This document shows positions 10,099 to 21,937 of a stretch of DNA of 64,000 nt, in pieces. Within the stretch, counting starts at the first letter, position 1. The number at the start of each line of letters is the position of its first letter. The translations under genes were made by a program, and so were the position numbers. Location of the stretch: positions 8,586,501-8,650,500 of the forward strand of contig NC_092573.1 of assembly GCF_037975245.1 (NCBI RefSeq). Reading direction: 5' to 3'. Origin of the DNA: Apostichopus japonicus (Eukaryota; Echinodermata; Holothuroidea; Aspidochirotida; Stichopodidae). The notes under the pieces are model-generated. The model saw nothing but the letters and a program-made list of their open reading frames with translations. It was not told the origin of the DNA and did not search any database.

Positions 10099-13000
10099 GT
10101 GAGAGATTTTAAGTAATAGTGCATCAAGTGGGAAAGAATATCTGGGTGATGTCTATGAAAGAATCATTTGTTACTATCAAATAAACCATACAACAGGATT
10201 ATTTTGATATTAATTTTGGTAGGATTTGCAGTCAGTCTTGGTGAAATTGAAGATGGTATTGGTGTTCTGAATCAGGTGAAGGTATGATGCTATCATTACT
10301 TCAAAAGATGTTTGACAATTCGACCCAAGTTAAATTGTGCATTTCATTAGTTACTCTCCAATAACTAGCGGCACCCTAGCCAAAATGTTTTTGTTCTATT
10401 ATTTTGTGATAAAATGCTGGTTTGGTGCTCTCATTCAGCAACTTGACTAAATCTGTAAACGTTACCTTGTGGTAAACATCCTTGCAGGTCTTGTGTTCAT
10501 GTATGAATTTGTATATAGATTTCATGTTATAATTATTATATAGCTCTAGTTTCTGTGAATAAGAATGTTATTAACTATTCTTTTTTTACACCCCCCCCCC
10601 TTCGCCACAAAAATAAAAGGTGCACTTACAGTAGTTGGTAATTAGCCTTTCCTCTTAGTTATGATAAGTAACAAACTACTGTATTTACTGTTGATATTTG
10701 TTTTGGAAATGAACAGACCTTTTGGGTCTGACATACCTCGTGGAACATAATTAACATACTTTGTGTATTTGCATTTGAAGAATTTATACATATTGCAAAC
10801 AAATTCGCTTTCAATGGCTGTCCTTTTCTTGAGGGCATGCAGTCAGTGTAACAGCAGATCTGTTCTGTTATCTACATAGGACGACCTTGATGGTGGTGAC
10901 AGAGGTAGCCTTCTTGCAGCCATACTTAATATGACCTTTGACCCTGAGATCACTGAAAGTGAAGTTGAAAAGGTCTGTATATAATGTATGTGGTTATCGA
11001 CCTGTATTTTAGGATGAAGCAGATTTGCTACTTTATAAATGATATCAAATCATACAATGGTTGTATTTTGTAGAATACCTTTTTTAATTTCAATGATAAC
11101 CTATCCCATGTCAATTGATAATAGAAAACTGTATTCCTAGATGTCAGTGGCTCATATCCTGTTTTATTAGCCATAAAACTTCTGTGATAAATTTCAAATA
11201 GATGAAATAGTGTAATTATTCCAGAGTATGAGAATATTGTTTCTGCAAGCTGACATAAAAGTGCTGATGTCTAAAATTTCAATCCAAGCTCTTTTGCAGT
11301 TAATTTTCAGGATAGTATTTCGAACAGTTAATCTTTATGTTGGTAAATAATTAACATTGTTAGCGGATAAAATTTAAGCTGGTGATAAAACTGCTTTCAC
11401 TAATAACTTTGGCACTCTAATCTATCGTGTCCTTTTTAATGTAATGTGGGAACAAAAGAAGTTTCCTTTGGCATCATTTGTCTATACAGTACTGATTTCG
11501 CTTAACTCCCGTTGAAAAAAAATCAACGATCGATAACAAACGTTGAAAATCGATAAAAAACGTTGAAAATCGGTTAAAAACGAATAATTTCGTTGACAAG
11601 ATTTAGACTACTGCAGGCACGGTTGTCAACGAAGTTTCAACGAAATTTCCACGAAAGTTATCGCGATCAAAAGCCGCAAAGGCAATTCTAGACATATCAA
11701 GGTTGTGACTTGCGTTGAATCCTTAGTTTAACTACAGCCGCTTTCAGACTCTACCAGAAGTTGTAGAGGAATATTACAAATGTTACAAAAGTTTGATTGT
11801 AGATAGAGTAAGTTCTGTACTAGGTGTTTGAAAAATGATTTGGCTAGGATAATAAAAACTAGTCTTGATCGATCGTAATAAGCACATTCTACGACTCTTA
11901 AGTTATAGGCTAGTATTAAACTAAGATAAGTTTAGGTTAGCTCACCAAGGAACGCAGCGTCAGAAAAACAAGAAATAAAAAAAAATATCCACAATGAAAC
12001 AGTCGTAGCTGGATATCAAAGAGATCTTTATTTCCAATAAATTCCTATGTTACTTGACGTACTACAGTACCGTTTACTACAGAACCGCACTCACTTTCAA
12101 ACTTTTCTGAGAGCGCATTCCGTCCCAAAAATCTCCCCCAGCTTCAATGCACGCAAAATAAAAAAAACATCCTGTTATTTTCCCCCTAACCCGTTACTGT
12201 AAGTTGCCCGCGAATGCAGATGGACTGCCCTGGTATTTAGGTCGCAGCCTGGGTCTGGGCCACCTGCAGTTTGCTGCTAACATGTGTATTCCCTACCCTG
12301 GATATCCCCACCACCAAACTTTTTTTGAGAGGCTTAGTCCAATCATAAACCTGGCTTTGTCAAATTCACGCCTACCATCTGTTAATTAGCATAGTATTTA
12401 TCTGAACCTTTGGCTGGCTGCCTCTAGAAGCAAACATTATTTTACCCCTACTGTTCGTAATGGAATGGATGTTACCTGAAAACCAAATATTCATTCATAT
12501 TATAAGTAGAACAATCCAGCAGGGATAGAAAGTTTATCTTGAATGAACCAATCAGAAGTCGTGCTATTAATAAAACTTGAAAACACCTGGCCAGCAAGAG
12601 AGTTGCAAACAATTGTTTCCATGACTACTAAGAAAATAAAGCAGTGACTTGGGGCCCACGTTGGGTAGAAATCTGTGTAAAATGAATATATTTTCATTGC
12701 TTATTTGAGTATTGTATATTGGGAAGAGCTGATCAAACATTAGTAGGGAGGGCTTTCAACTAGCCTGACGGCTTTCAACTGGCCTGACGGCATGTACATT
12801 TAATTTAATGAGAAGGGGTAGTTTTTATGAGTCTCCCGGTATGCGTCACATGAGAAGTAGATGTTTTGTTTTTCGGTTTTATCATCGTTTTTCAAGTGGA
12901 ACAGCGCATAAAATCATATCAAATGAAAATAATACATATTTGAATATCCTTCCTTAGTTTTACTAATCAGGAATGTTTAATAAAGCATGCAATGCATCGT

Positions 13001-16000
13001 TCGAAAAAGGTAATTTTAAAGTAGAATTGAAAATGAACGACATAAAACAATATCTGTGAAGCGTGTGGAGCACAACTTTGAATATTCGTTGTGAAAGAAA
13101 ACATAACGAACGATGCTTATTGCGTACAGTAAATAAATTTCGCGGAACTGGTATAGAGAAATTACGTACTGCAGCTTACGTCAGAGAAGCTCATAAATGA
13201 CACAGGTGGATAGAGCGCATCAAAATTCGGCTTAGGAAATCCCTATACAGCCGACAAAAGTCGATATCTCCTTCCGTTTTCGAGTTATAAGCGATTTTGT
13301 GTTTTTGCGATATGGTTTTTAGCATATTTTCATTCAATAAGATCGTTTTTGTGTGTGTTTAAGTAAGGGTGTGACCTAACAGATATTTCGCTAACCGTTT
13401 CACCGTATCGCCTGCCGGTCGGTTAAACGTTTAAACGCCGTTTCCCGATCGGGGTTTTTTCGACGCACGGTCACTCGACTTTTAATGAAAATAGGACATT
13501 ATGAGTACAATAATTAAGGTTTTTTTTTCAGCAGGTAGCAATTCAGGCAATAACACAACGATCAATGTATGTTAATTACTAATTAGGCCCAATAATATTG
13601 CGAACCTTTCGTGTAATAATTGCTGAAAAGAATAACACACATGATCAGTATTTGTGGTCTTCAGAAGTTCAGATCACTGAATTGATATCACTCGGCCTTC
13701 GGCAACATCGTAACTTTTGAAGAAAAAAAAACAATATATTTGTCTATCTATCACAAGATTTTAAACAAAAACTCGCCTAAATTAGTAAACTTACCCACCT
13801 TTCCTGCCTACTTATTAAAAGTCATGTTAAGAAAACAAATTACGCAGGTTAAGTTTTGATCGCGCTGCGCAGTACCATTCATAATTTGCATATAACATCA
13901 AAATTTACACTCGGCGTCCAGATGGCGGGAGATGTAACATCATGTTCAATGTGTTGTGTCGTTCCCATGGTGCGATGAACTTGGGCAAAGTTCAATGACC
14001 TACTTATGTTCTGTGACCAATGTCAGTGGGAATTATGTGTGTAAAATCTCGGGTTTTTCCATGTGTTATATATATAGAAGTTTTACGTAAGCGGAGCGAA
14101 TTTTAGGGCGGCTCGTTGATTGTGAGGAAGCACTTATCTAAGCATCAATATTTGTGAAAAATATCGTAAGTTCTTCATTTTCATTCATTTTCTTTTATGT
14201 TTGCTGCAATCCCGCCCGCAATGCATGCACAGCATAATACCATGTGTGAAAAAATGGATGTACACGTGCAGACCTGAGAGAGCAAACTGGCCTTGTGTTG
14301 TTAATGTTATGACGGTACTTTCTAGAACGGACCATTTGCGTCTTTTGGGGTCAACATATTTTCACACGGGATTTCAACATGCCATTGATCGATGTACACG
14401 GGTGATATATATCGCAAATATAAACTGAGAAAACGAATTGACGACACTATCATGAGCTTATGACTATTGGCCTACTACTTTAGTTATATTGAACACATTA
14501 TTCATGCCTAAAACATCGTTTTTCTGATTTTTATAGATAGTTTGCAGTACATTACTCAGTTCTTCACATATTTTAAAATAATTTTCATGTTTAAAATGTT
14601 AACAAAATAGAAAAAATAAAAAGAGAAAACGCCTTTTTGAAAAATGGAAGCGTCCTCGCAGAATGGGCGGGGCATCTTTATTTTGCTTCAAGTAATATGT
14701 TTTCGATCGGAAACAAAGTTTCATACTTCAACTCTCATAAAAAACCAAATTTACATCTCTTAAAAATAACTATTTTTCGTAATCTGCAAGTAAACCATGT
14801 TTATATGTCCATTCATTGTTATTTAAATGGTTAAACAGAACTTCAACTTATTTGGAAGGGTGCCTCGTGGTACATAGCTTGTACTGCTGCTTCAAGTTTA
14901 GCCTGGCCAAGTTAAGACTTATGTCACTGTGTTTGGGGTTCACAGTCAGAAAACGTCCCCCGTCAGTTTAACTACACGTTTCTTTGAGTGTTGCTAATCA
15001 TTTAAGCATGAGAATGCTTTTGTAAATATTCCCTCTTTCAAACGACTGAACCAAAGTCTAACTGATATTAAAAAACGAAGTTACGCGTTTTCCGACGTTT
15101 CGCGTAACCACATATTGACCTTCTATTTCGTTTAAAAAAGAATTTCAACGCATCGTTGAAAATTCCGCGAAGGAAATGACTGATATAACCAATCGATAAA
15201 ATTCGATAAAAATCGATAAAAATCGGGGAATTTCGATGAAAAACAAAGAATTTCGGTTATTTTTCTTTCAACGAATTTTAACGGGAGTTAAGCGAAATCA
15301 GTACTGTAGATCACCAATGTCAACAAAACACTTCTTTGATAGTAATTCACTTTGCAAAATAAGCAAAACCAGGTTTGAATGTTCAACCTCCCCCTCCTGT
15401 TTTCTCTTTACAAAACTCACTGTGATTTCATTTGCATACCCATCCGTTGATTTCCCATCAGAATTGTATTAGGATTCACCAATCTCCATCAAATGCCTGC
15501 ATCCAAGTTCTTTGGACAAGATTTAATGTACCCCTCCCCCCTCCCCCCTTACCCCTAACCCTCATATTAGAATATTAATGATGATCAAGAAGTTTATATT
15601 TCATTTCACTGTGACAGGCTTTAATGGGTAAAGCAGCAAGAATTAAATACTTGAAGCCAGAGCTTACTAAGAGTCTAATTAAGTTGATGAAAAACTATAA
15701 GAAGACCCAGAGTCATCCATTGAGACTGAAACCACTGAATGTTGAGCAACAGGCTCCTTCACGACACAGGTACAGTATTTGACGGAACTTACAAAGTATT
15801 ATGCAATTGAAAGTGTAAATTGATCTTCACAAAGTGCCAGCTCGGTTACAATCGCCCAGACATGTAGGGGATATAATCATGTTTGAGCTGCACGTAGTGC
15901 AGCCCTTACAGGACGGGCAACAAATTTGGGGAAAACCAATAATGATATGAAATTGGAAAAATTTAAATAGTGGTATTAGCAAACAAGAAACAGACTGTTA

Positions 16001-19000
16001 CTTTCAAAAGATGGAAGCATATAAAACAAGAAAAAAGAAACAGGCAAACAACGGCCGACATCTGAACTTGACTTTAGCCATGGTGCTGCCCCAGACCAGA
16101 ATATCTCCTGATGTAAACAAATGAGCATGAATGTATGAAACTCGATTGGGCAATAATCCTTTCATTGTAGTCAGTGAGCTTAATTTGTTAAATTTCAGCT
16201 CTCTCGAAATTTAGATGAAAAGTGAAAATTGAAAGAAGAGTGAAAGCAAAATCAAAGCTTTTTGTGGTCTCCATGAACTTCCTTGATTCAATTTCCTATC
16301 TTTGAAGCTTACCAAATTTGCTTTAATTGCTCCAATAACTCGAGCTATTGAAATGACTTCAGACTACAGATGCAACCTAGGCAAGGATTGGCAACATGTG
16401 CCACAAACAATGCTCATCATAATTGTAAGAAATTCTCATCATTTTCCTTTGTCAGAGGGTAACAAGAGCTTGATAATAGTAGTCATTCTGTACTCTGAAA
16501 TCCCCCCCCCCCACTACCCTGCCCATTTGTGACACTTCCCATAAAGCCCTGATATCTAAACTTCATAGTTACTCCTTTGCAAAACTAGTCTAGCTTTTTA
16601 AAAATTAAAGAGCCAAGATACAGAATGCTGACTCTGGGAAACTATATAAACACATTTTGTATTTTAACCTAGTTCTGTTTAAAAATTGACTCAATAAATT
16701 TTAGCTAGCTAGTTTCCTGACAATTTTGAATATTTTGCTTGTAACTACAAACAGAAAGCTGTGATTATATTATTATATGTAACTATACTTTTCAATGACA
16801 AGACTTTTTATGTCAATCCTGCTGTAATGGGTGTGTTTGAAAAAACAAATTATTTGCTGTTTACTGTTGCTATAGACATGCGTTTATTAATTTCTTTTTT
16901 CATTTTCAGCTGGTCCAACAACCAATTGGCAGAAGAGTCATCCGAGTTTCATCACATGGCTAATTATTCTACGGGACAGTGCTCACCTGCCGACAGCTTC
17001 CTCCCATCAACCTCAGAAATGACGACCAACTCTCCGTCACTTGGCCTTGGTGAACACCCATTATCAACCATGCCCCGAGATGTGGTGAGATATCATTCTT
17101 TGTACAGAGAAAACTTCATTGAGAGTCAAAACTTGTAGCTATTTCAGAAAGTAAGTTGGCTAACGGAAAGATACACAGGTAGATCGTTTGCAAAAACATT
17201 TCACCTTTTCAAAATATTGCAGTTTTGCCATGCAAGGTTAAGAAAGAGGTGCATACAAGTAGGAGTTAAAGCTTGGTGGAATGGACATCTTGGCTCATAT
17301 GGTGTTTGGTGGATAATACATAAAGTATGGTCATTGATATACAATTGTCCGGTATATCCTGAATTGTCTTTCCCTTAACTGGAGGCAATGAATTATTATT
17401 TTTATTATGATTATATTTTGATATTTATATTATATATGTATTTTTTTATATTATTATATTTTTTTATGTTTTTTGCTTCATAGACATTTTTTCCCTGTAT
17501 ATTCACAGTACAACCAGCCCTCATGTATGACAGCTTCCAAGAGGAATGTTGTAGGATATAGAGGATCCCAAAGCATAATATCCCAGCTACAACAGCCAAA
17601 ATCATCTCCAATACCACCAGGGCGTCCATGGACTCTGAAGGAAGGAGGGATAAATCACCAGCCATGTGACCCATACAGGGCACTCGTCGACCAATCTGCC
17701 GGCTACAGTACTCCTGCCGAAAGAGACAATGTTCATTTGGTACCTACATTACCATCAGTAAGGTCAGTGGAAGGAGATCCAGCAGATATGATGCAACTAG
17801 GATCTGAAGATCTCACTTTACTAGGCTGTCAGGAATTAGAAAATGGTGGCACCTCTGGATTACCAGGGCATGGGGCGCACGGACAAGACTTTCAAATGTA
17901 CGAGAGAGATGAGCTCTATGAAGAATACGACGATTCTCTGTGGTGTGCAGAGAGAAACAAGCTGAGTGTTGGTGGTAATCATGAGAAGATAAACGGTGGG
18001 GAAGTACTGTTGCACAAAGTGGGAAAGAACTGTGTCATGGTAGCCGTGAAAAACATGAAACGTAACCGATTCATCCTTCCTAAGCCGACGAAAAAGGACG
18101 ACGATAAGGTTGGAATGGATTCCCTCAAACCGCAAGAAGGCAGATTGACGAGCGAATCAGATGTGAAGCCAAGTAAGAGATCCAAACCAAAGGGTGGCAG
18201 AATTGATGTGGTATCCTTATGTGGTGGAAAAAAGGCGAGAAGGAAAGTTAGGGACAAGCCGAAGAGAAAGGGGGCAAAGCCTTCCCGAGTAGGCAGACCA
18301 GAGGGTACCGACTGGGTGAAACAGTTTGAGCCAAAGGGCATCTCTGGGTATGGTTTATTCGATTATTCACCATTGGATGAATCTACTGAAGCTGTAAATA
18401 GTGGCTCATCTTTGGAATGGAATAAATGCTATCTGAACACCGCAGAGTACTGTAAAACAGAACCGGAGCATCTAAATCATAACAGGTTGAACACAAGAAG
18501 ATGGGCAGATGAAGACTGCAAGGTGATGGGTAACGACCTAGAGGAACGGGCCAGAGAAATGAGAGATGCCAAGGAGAGAGTACTTCAAAGGAAGACAGTC
18601 AACTCAGGCATGCAATCCAGCAAACAGTTTGCGGTGGTGCCTAGGAAGGGCAAAGATGAAGGAGTCAGTGTCCTTGAAGAGAGGGGAGAGGTCAGCGACG
18701 ACAGTGATGCTCTCATCATAGATGAGGATGCGCCCAGAGGTTGCGGAGACCAAGCCATATCCATTCCCAACTCCCCACCTATGGATGTTGATCCTGATGA
18801 TGACTACTCTGTCATAAAGCTAGTTGAGACATCTCACAGTAACAGAGAATTATTGCCACCAATTAGGAATGGAGATAGAGAAACACCCAACATCAATACT
18901 GATGGTACCAAATACCATGAGGGTTATGGAGAAGAGGGTAGACACCATGGAAGCCGAGAGAATAACCGAGCAATCGATAGAAACTGGAGTTGTAATTGCT

Positions 19001-19647
19001 CATCTGCGGATACAGATGTAGATCACAGCCATTGTTGGGAAGAGAATACAGATGATTACCATGTAGACGATGGCCATGCTGTTAGGGGTAGTGGTTGCTG
19101 CAGCAAACGCTTGAAAGAAGCAACAACCCAGCCGCTGATACAGTGTTGCTTTCAGCAAGGTTATCAGAAGAGAACAACATGCCAAACAGACAGTTTACAA
19201 TATCAACTGCAATCTCATGTCACCTACGAACCACCCAAACCATGTCAGAATACAGGTTTTTTCACATCTACCAGATCTATTAATCTACAAAAATCTGCCA
19301 AATCCTTCATGGACATCGCCCAGGTTGAGTCATACGACCGTCTAGCGAACAGCGGTAAGGGTGTCTACCATACAGAGACTGACTCGAGAAGTACCATGAC
19401 TGGTGCAGTCAGTGCGGAGGACGACACACCACAGAGCAGCTCTAAATCTTTCGTCATGGATAGCAGGCAACCTAATTCCGACTCATTCCTCTATAACCTA
19501 CTGAATTCATACCGGATGCCAGAAGAGAGGCGAGAGCAGGATTGGCTGTCGGCAATGTCGCATAAGAGGTCCAGATCTAAGGGTAAGGATAGGGTCCGTA
19601 GGAGTAAAAGACAGCGAAGGGTGAAAGTAACTGAGGACTATGAGTGA
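9973..19647 (+). CDS. Multi-exon gene for an unrecognised charged, probably nuclear protein
   Basis: Six phase-consistent coding exons: about 9973-10098 (weak 5' acceptor, left edge uncertain), 10232-10281, 10880-10972, 15618-15769, 16910-17084 and 17509-19647. Together they give about 910 residues, with the true N-terminus missing. The first exons encode a compact helical, acidic region (CEAFYDQEERLQ, LLAAILNMTFDPEITESEVE). Next comes a basic helix (GKAARIKYLKPELTKSLIKL). The long last exon is hydrophilic and likely disordered, with lysine/arginine clusters and a GRP core that is at best AT-hook-like. I know no family with this layout. A nuclear location is inferred from the basic clusters. 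A 3.8-kb transposon occupies the intron between the third and fourth exons. The gene converges with the kinesin gene. Confidence 0.8.
10232..10281 (+). CDS. Plus-strand gene, exon (50 nt)
   Basis: Acceptor aggatttgcag; donor GTGAAG then gtatga. Encodes SLGEIEDGIGVLNQVK and joins the flanking exons in phase. Confidence 0.75.
10880..10972 (+). CDS. Plus-strand gene, exon (93 nt)
   Basis: Acceptor tctacatag; donor GAAAAG then gtctgt. Encodes 31 residues including GSLLAAILNMTFDPEI. Entry and exit are both phase 0. Confidence 0.8.
11487..15306. mobile_element. 3.8-kb TIR DNA transposon (element 1) in an intron
   Basis: The left end reads CAGTACTGATTTCGCTTAAC and the right end is its exact reverse complement, extending on through TCCCGTT. 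TA dinucleotides at 11485-11486 and 15307-15308 fit a TA target-site duplication. Subterminal regions hold repeated AATCGATAAAAA and CGTTGAAA motifs. No transposase is evident. A block at about 13955-14168 is shared with element 2 in the kinesin gene. TA target choice and CAGT termini suggest a Tc1/mariner-like mechanism, but 3.8 kb without an obvious transposase is long for such a derivative. Confidence 0.85.
13955..14168 (+). repeat. Core block shared by the two large TIR elements (copy 1)
   Basis: The block runs from TCGTTCCCATGGTG through GAAGTTTTACGTAAGCGGAG to ATCGTAAG. It closely matches 38093-38313 in the same strand orientation, while the terminal repeats of the two elements differ. 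Confidence 0.8.
15618..15769 (+). CDS. Plus-strand gene, exon (152 nt)
   Basis: Acceptor cactgtgacag; donor CACAG then gtacag, phase 2. Encodes a strongly basic helix, GKAARIKYLKPELTKSLIKL, followed by MKNYKKTQ. This could be a nucleic-acid-binding or nuclear-import segment. Confidence 0.8.
16910..17084 (+). CDS. Plus-strand gene, exon (175 nt)
   Basis: Acceptor cattttcag; donor GATGTG then gtgaga. Encodes a Ser/Thr/Pro-rich low-complexity segment (SPADSFLPSTSEMTTNSPSL). Splice phase agrees on both sides. Confidence 0.75.
17509..19647 (+). CDS. Plus-strand gene, long last exon (712 codons)
   Basis: The acceptor is attcacag, and the frame is open to TGA at 19645-19647. The in-frame ATG at 17473 lies in the preceding intron and is not the likely start. 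The sequence is hydrophilic with alternating acidic stretches and basic clusters: KPSKRSKPKGGR, KKARRKVRDKPKRKGAKPSR, and the C-terminal KRSRSKGKDRVRRSKRQRR. Bipartite nuclear-localisation-type clusters are obvious. No enzyme motif was found. Confidence 0.85.
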   Translation, partial: YNQPSCMTASKRNVVGYRGSQSIISQLQQPKSSPIPPGRPWTLKEGGINHQPCDPYRALVDQSAGYSTPAERDNVHLVPTLPSVRSVEGDPADMMQLGSEDLTLLGCQELENGGTSGLPGHGAHGQDFQMYERDELYEEYDDSLWCAERNKLSVGGNHEKINGGEVLLHKVGKNCVMVAVKNMKRNRFILPKPTKKDDDKVGMDSLKPQEGRLTSESDVKPSKRSKPKGGRIDVVSLCGGKKARRKVRDKPKRKGAKPSRVGRPEGTDWVKQFEPKGISGYGLFDYSPLDESTEAVNSGSSLEWNKCYLNTAEYCKTEPEHLNHNRLNTRRWADEDCKVMGNDLEERAREMRDAKERVLQRKTVNSGMQSSKQFAVVPRKGKDEGVSVLEERGEVSDDSDALIIDEDAPRGCGDQAISIPNSPPMDVDPDDDYSVIKLVETSHSNRELLPPIRNGDRETPNINTDGTKYHEGYGEEGRHHGSRENNRAIDRNWSCNCSSADTDVDHSHCWEENTDDYHVDDGHAVRGSGCCSKRLKEATTQPLIQCCFQQGYQKRTTCQTDSLQYQLQSHVTYEPPKPCQNTGFFTSTRSINLQKSAKSFMDIAQVESYDRLANSGKGVYHTETDSRSTMTGAVSAEDDTPQSSSKSFVMDSRQPNSDSFLYNLLNSYRMPEERREQDWLSAMSHKRSRSKGKDRVRRSKRQRRVKVTEDYE

Positions 19648-21581
19648 CGCACATGCAGTTCATACCACTTTGAGACGTTAAGGATTTGTTCAGATTGAAA
19701 CTTGCAAAGCTCAAGATGGCCGAGGCAACTATTTGCTCAATTCACAATAATGAGAAAGAATGTGCACTATTAAAACTAACATATTTGACATTTGTCTGGA
19801 TTTTTGATGAACTCTTGAAATAGGGGTAAAACAATTTGGCTTTGCCCCCTCACACTGCCAAAGGCTGGCTCTGTGCCATAATGAGATCCCCTCTGTGCTG
19901 CTGGGAGATATAGTTTGGCAGATCAGCTGGTAACTTTGTAAAAGAAACTTTTTGAAGAACCTGTACCTTTTTATGAAGTATCAACTTTGCAATGCTGATA
20001 CTTAAAGGCTGACCTGTTAATACTAATGAGCTGCATTATTAGTCATGAAGAATAATACTGAAGACTTTTTGGTAGAGTGTACAGTGAAAGTTGTTCTGCA
20101 AGGTTTTACAGTCCTGTTGCTGGGTTTGTAAATTTATCAAGAAAATGCTAACTTTATCTGCAGGTACTAATTCTTTCAGTTTTTCACAAAGAACAGAAAC
20201 ATTTGAACAACAGCATTATAACTGAATGGCAAGACATAATGTCTTGATCAATCACCAGTTTGAGCAAACCTCAAAGTTTGATCCATTTCATGTTCTTGTT
20301 ACATGTAAGATTACTCTAGAATAGAAGTGGGTTGGCTGAATTGTGCTTGTTGTGGAAGAGTCGTGGGATGACATCCACAAATCACTTTTCTGATTCCAAC
20401 CAGAAAATGTTGAGAGCCAGTTCTGGCCACAACTTGGACAATTATGTCATCTAGGTTTATTGCAAATTCTTCATTTAACCCATATTTCCTTGGTCATCAC
20501 CACATTTTGCAGGTCGTCAAACTGACCCATATCCCGGGTCTGTAGGGCCCCCGGGTCTGTAGGCCCCCCTCCTCCTCCTCCTCCTCCCATTAGGCCTGAT
20601 TCTGACAGCATGTTTGGGTCATAGCTTCTGAATCAGGCAGAGCAGTACAAACACATATGGACACTTTTGTACAATAAAGAGAGTATTGACCTTTTACTAT
20701 GTTCAATTTTGAGTTCAATTCTATCAATTTTAATCAGTTATTCTAAGATTTCTCTGCTTTGTTCTGCAATGTTAATGTTTCTACAGTCTGTGACACATAA
20801 ATGCTCCGTTTTATTGTTAATATTTTAAGCATTACCCTTTTTCCTTGTACACTTGATATGCCTCAGACTTGCCAATGGTTTTTACGCTTGCATTTTTCAA
20901 TTTCAAATAAAAGCAAATGTTATACAACACTGAATTTACTATTCAATTTACTATTCAATGTTAATTGTTTCCTCAATCGTTGTTTATTAAAAGGTGTAGG
21001 AAAAGTTTCTCTTCAAAAGATATTGCCGATAGAAAATCCATACCACAAATATAGAAGTTTTTTAGACTTCAATTCCTGCTTCCTTTTGATACTGTGGATA
21101 TGCTCCTATTGCAACCATAGAAAAAAATAATTCAGACACAGTTGTACATAGTATCCTGTGTATAAACTTGTGTTTGAGTGTAAATGTGCATCACTAAGCA
21201 CTTTCTATTGTTAGTAATTGCTTGTTGAATTATAGTCTGACAATAGATGTGCAATACCTACATATAGTCCCTTCCCCCTCACTCCCCCCCAATAGATAAG
21301 ATATATTTAGTTTAACCTCACAATGTTTGGTAGGATATGGTCTGTAGTTTTTCAGTATAAACACAATGCAACCGACTGCATTTGTGTAGACAGTTTGCTT
21401 TCTCTATAGCCTCCCTCCCTCTTCCCCACCCTCACATATTTACAACTCAATCAATGGTCCTCCTTTGCAAAACTCTCTTCACTAGCTACGCCAGTGAATC
21501 TGGAGGAAACCTCAGAGCAATGATTTCCAGGTTAAAGCATCTTCATTTTGCATATTGGATATGAGGTTGTATCCCTTTGAT
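19648..21581 (+). other. 3' UTR of the plus-strand gene and convergent intergenic sequence
   Basis: AATAAA at 20673-20678 is a candidate polyadenylation signal, giving a 3' UTR of about 1.05 kb. A CCCGGGTCTGTAGGCCC duplication and a CTC-repeat lie at 20531-20587. A further AATAAA lies near 20907. No gene is seen to 21581. Confidence 0.45.
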
Positions 21582-21929
21582 CAAGGGCGTAGGAACCGGG
21601 GAGGGGGGGGGGGGCTGGGGTGGCAGAAGTATCATTCCGACCCCCCCACTTCGCAAGTCAGAAAACCCCTTTTTCATTTCCAAATGAGAATAAAATTTCA
21701 TTTAGAGCACCAAATTGCATCTAAGGCCAGGTGAAAATGCAAAATTATTTACAAAATGGAGTGGATGTTGAAGTGTGCTATATTGCACCAAATTGCATCT
21801 GAGGCCACCTGGAAATGCAAAAAAAATCCAAAGGGGAGGGGGACACCCCCTTCCCCTTAGACCCTTCCCCCAGGCCGGCCATCAGTCTTCAGCCCCTCCC
21901 CCACTCAAAAGTACCTTCCTACGCCACTG
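21582..21929. mobile_element. Non-autonomous hAT-like element, 348 bp
   Basis: The left end CAAGGGCGTAGGAA and right end TTCCTACGCCACTG are near-perfect inverted repeats. An exact 8-bp duplication CCTTTGAT flanks the element (21574-21581 and 21930-21937), which is diagnostic of hAT-type insertion. Inside are two diverged direct copies of GCACCAAATTGCATCT.GAGGCCA and poly-G/poly-C blocks. Confidence 0.85.
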
Positions 21930-21937
21930 CCTTTGAT

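Noticed and set aside
17473-17508. ATG at 17473 as the start of the long plus-strand frame
   Set aside because: An acceptor at 17508 and phase-matched upstream exons show this is intronic.
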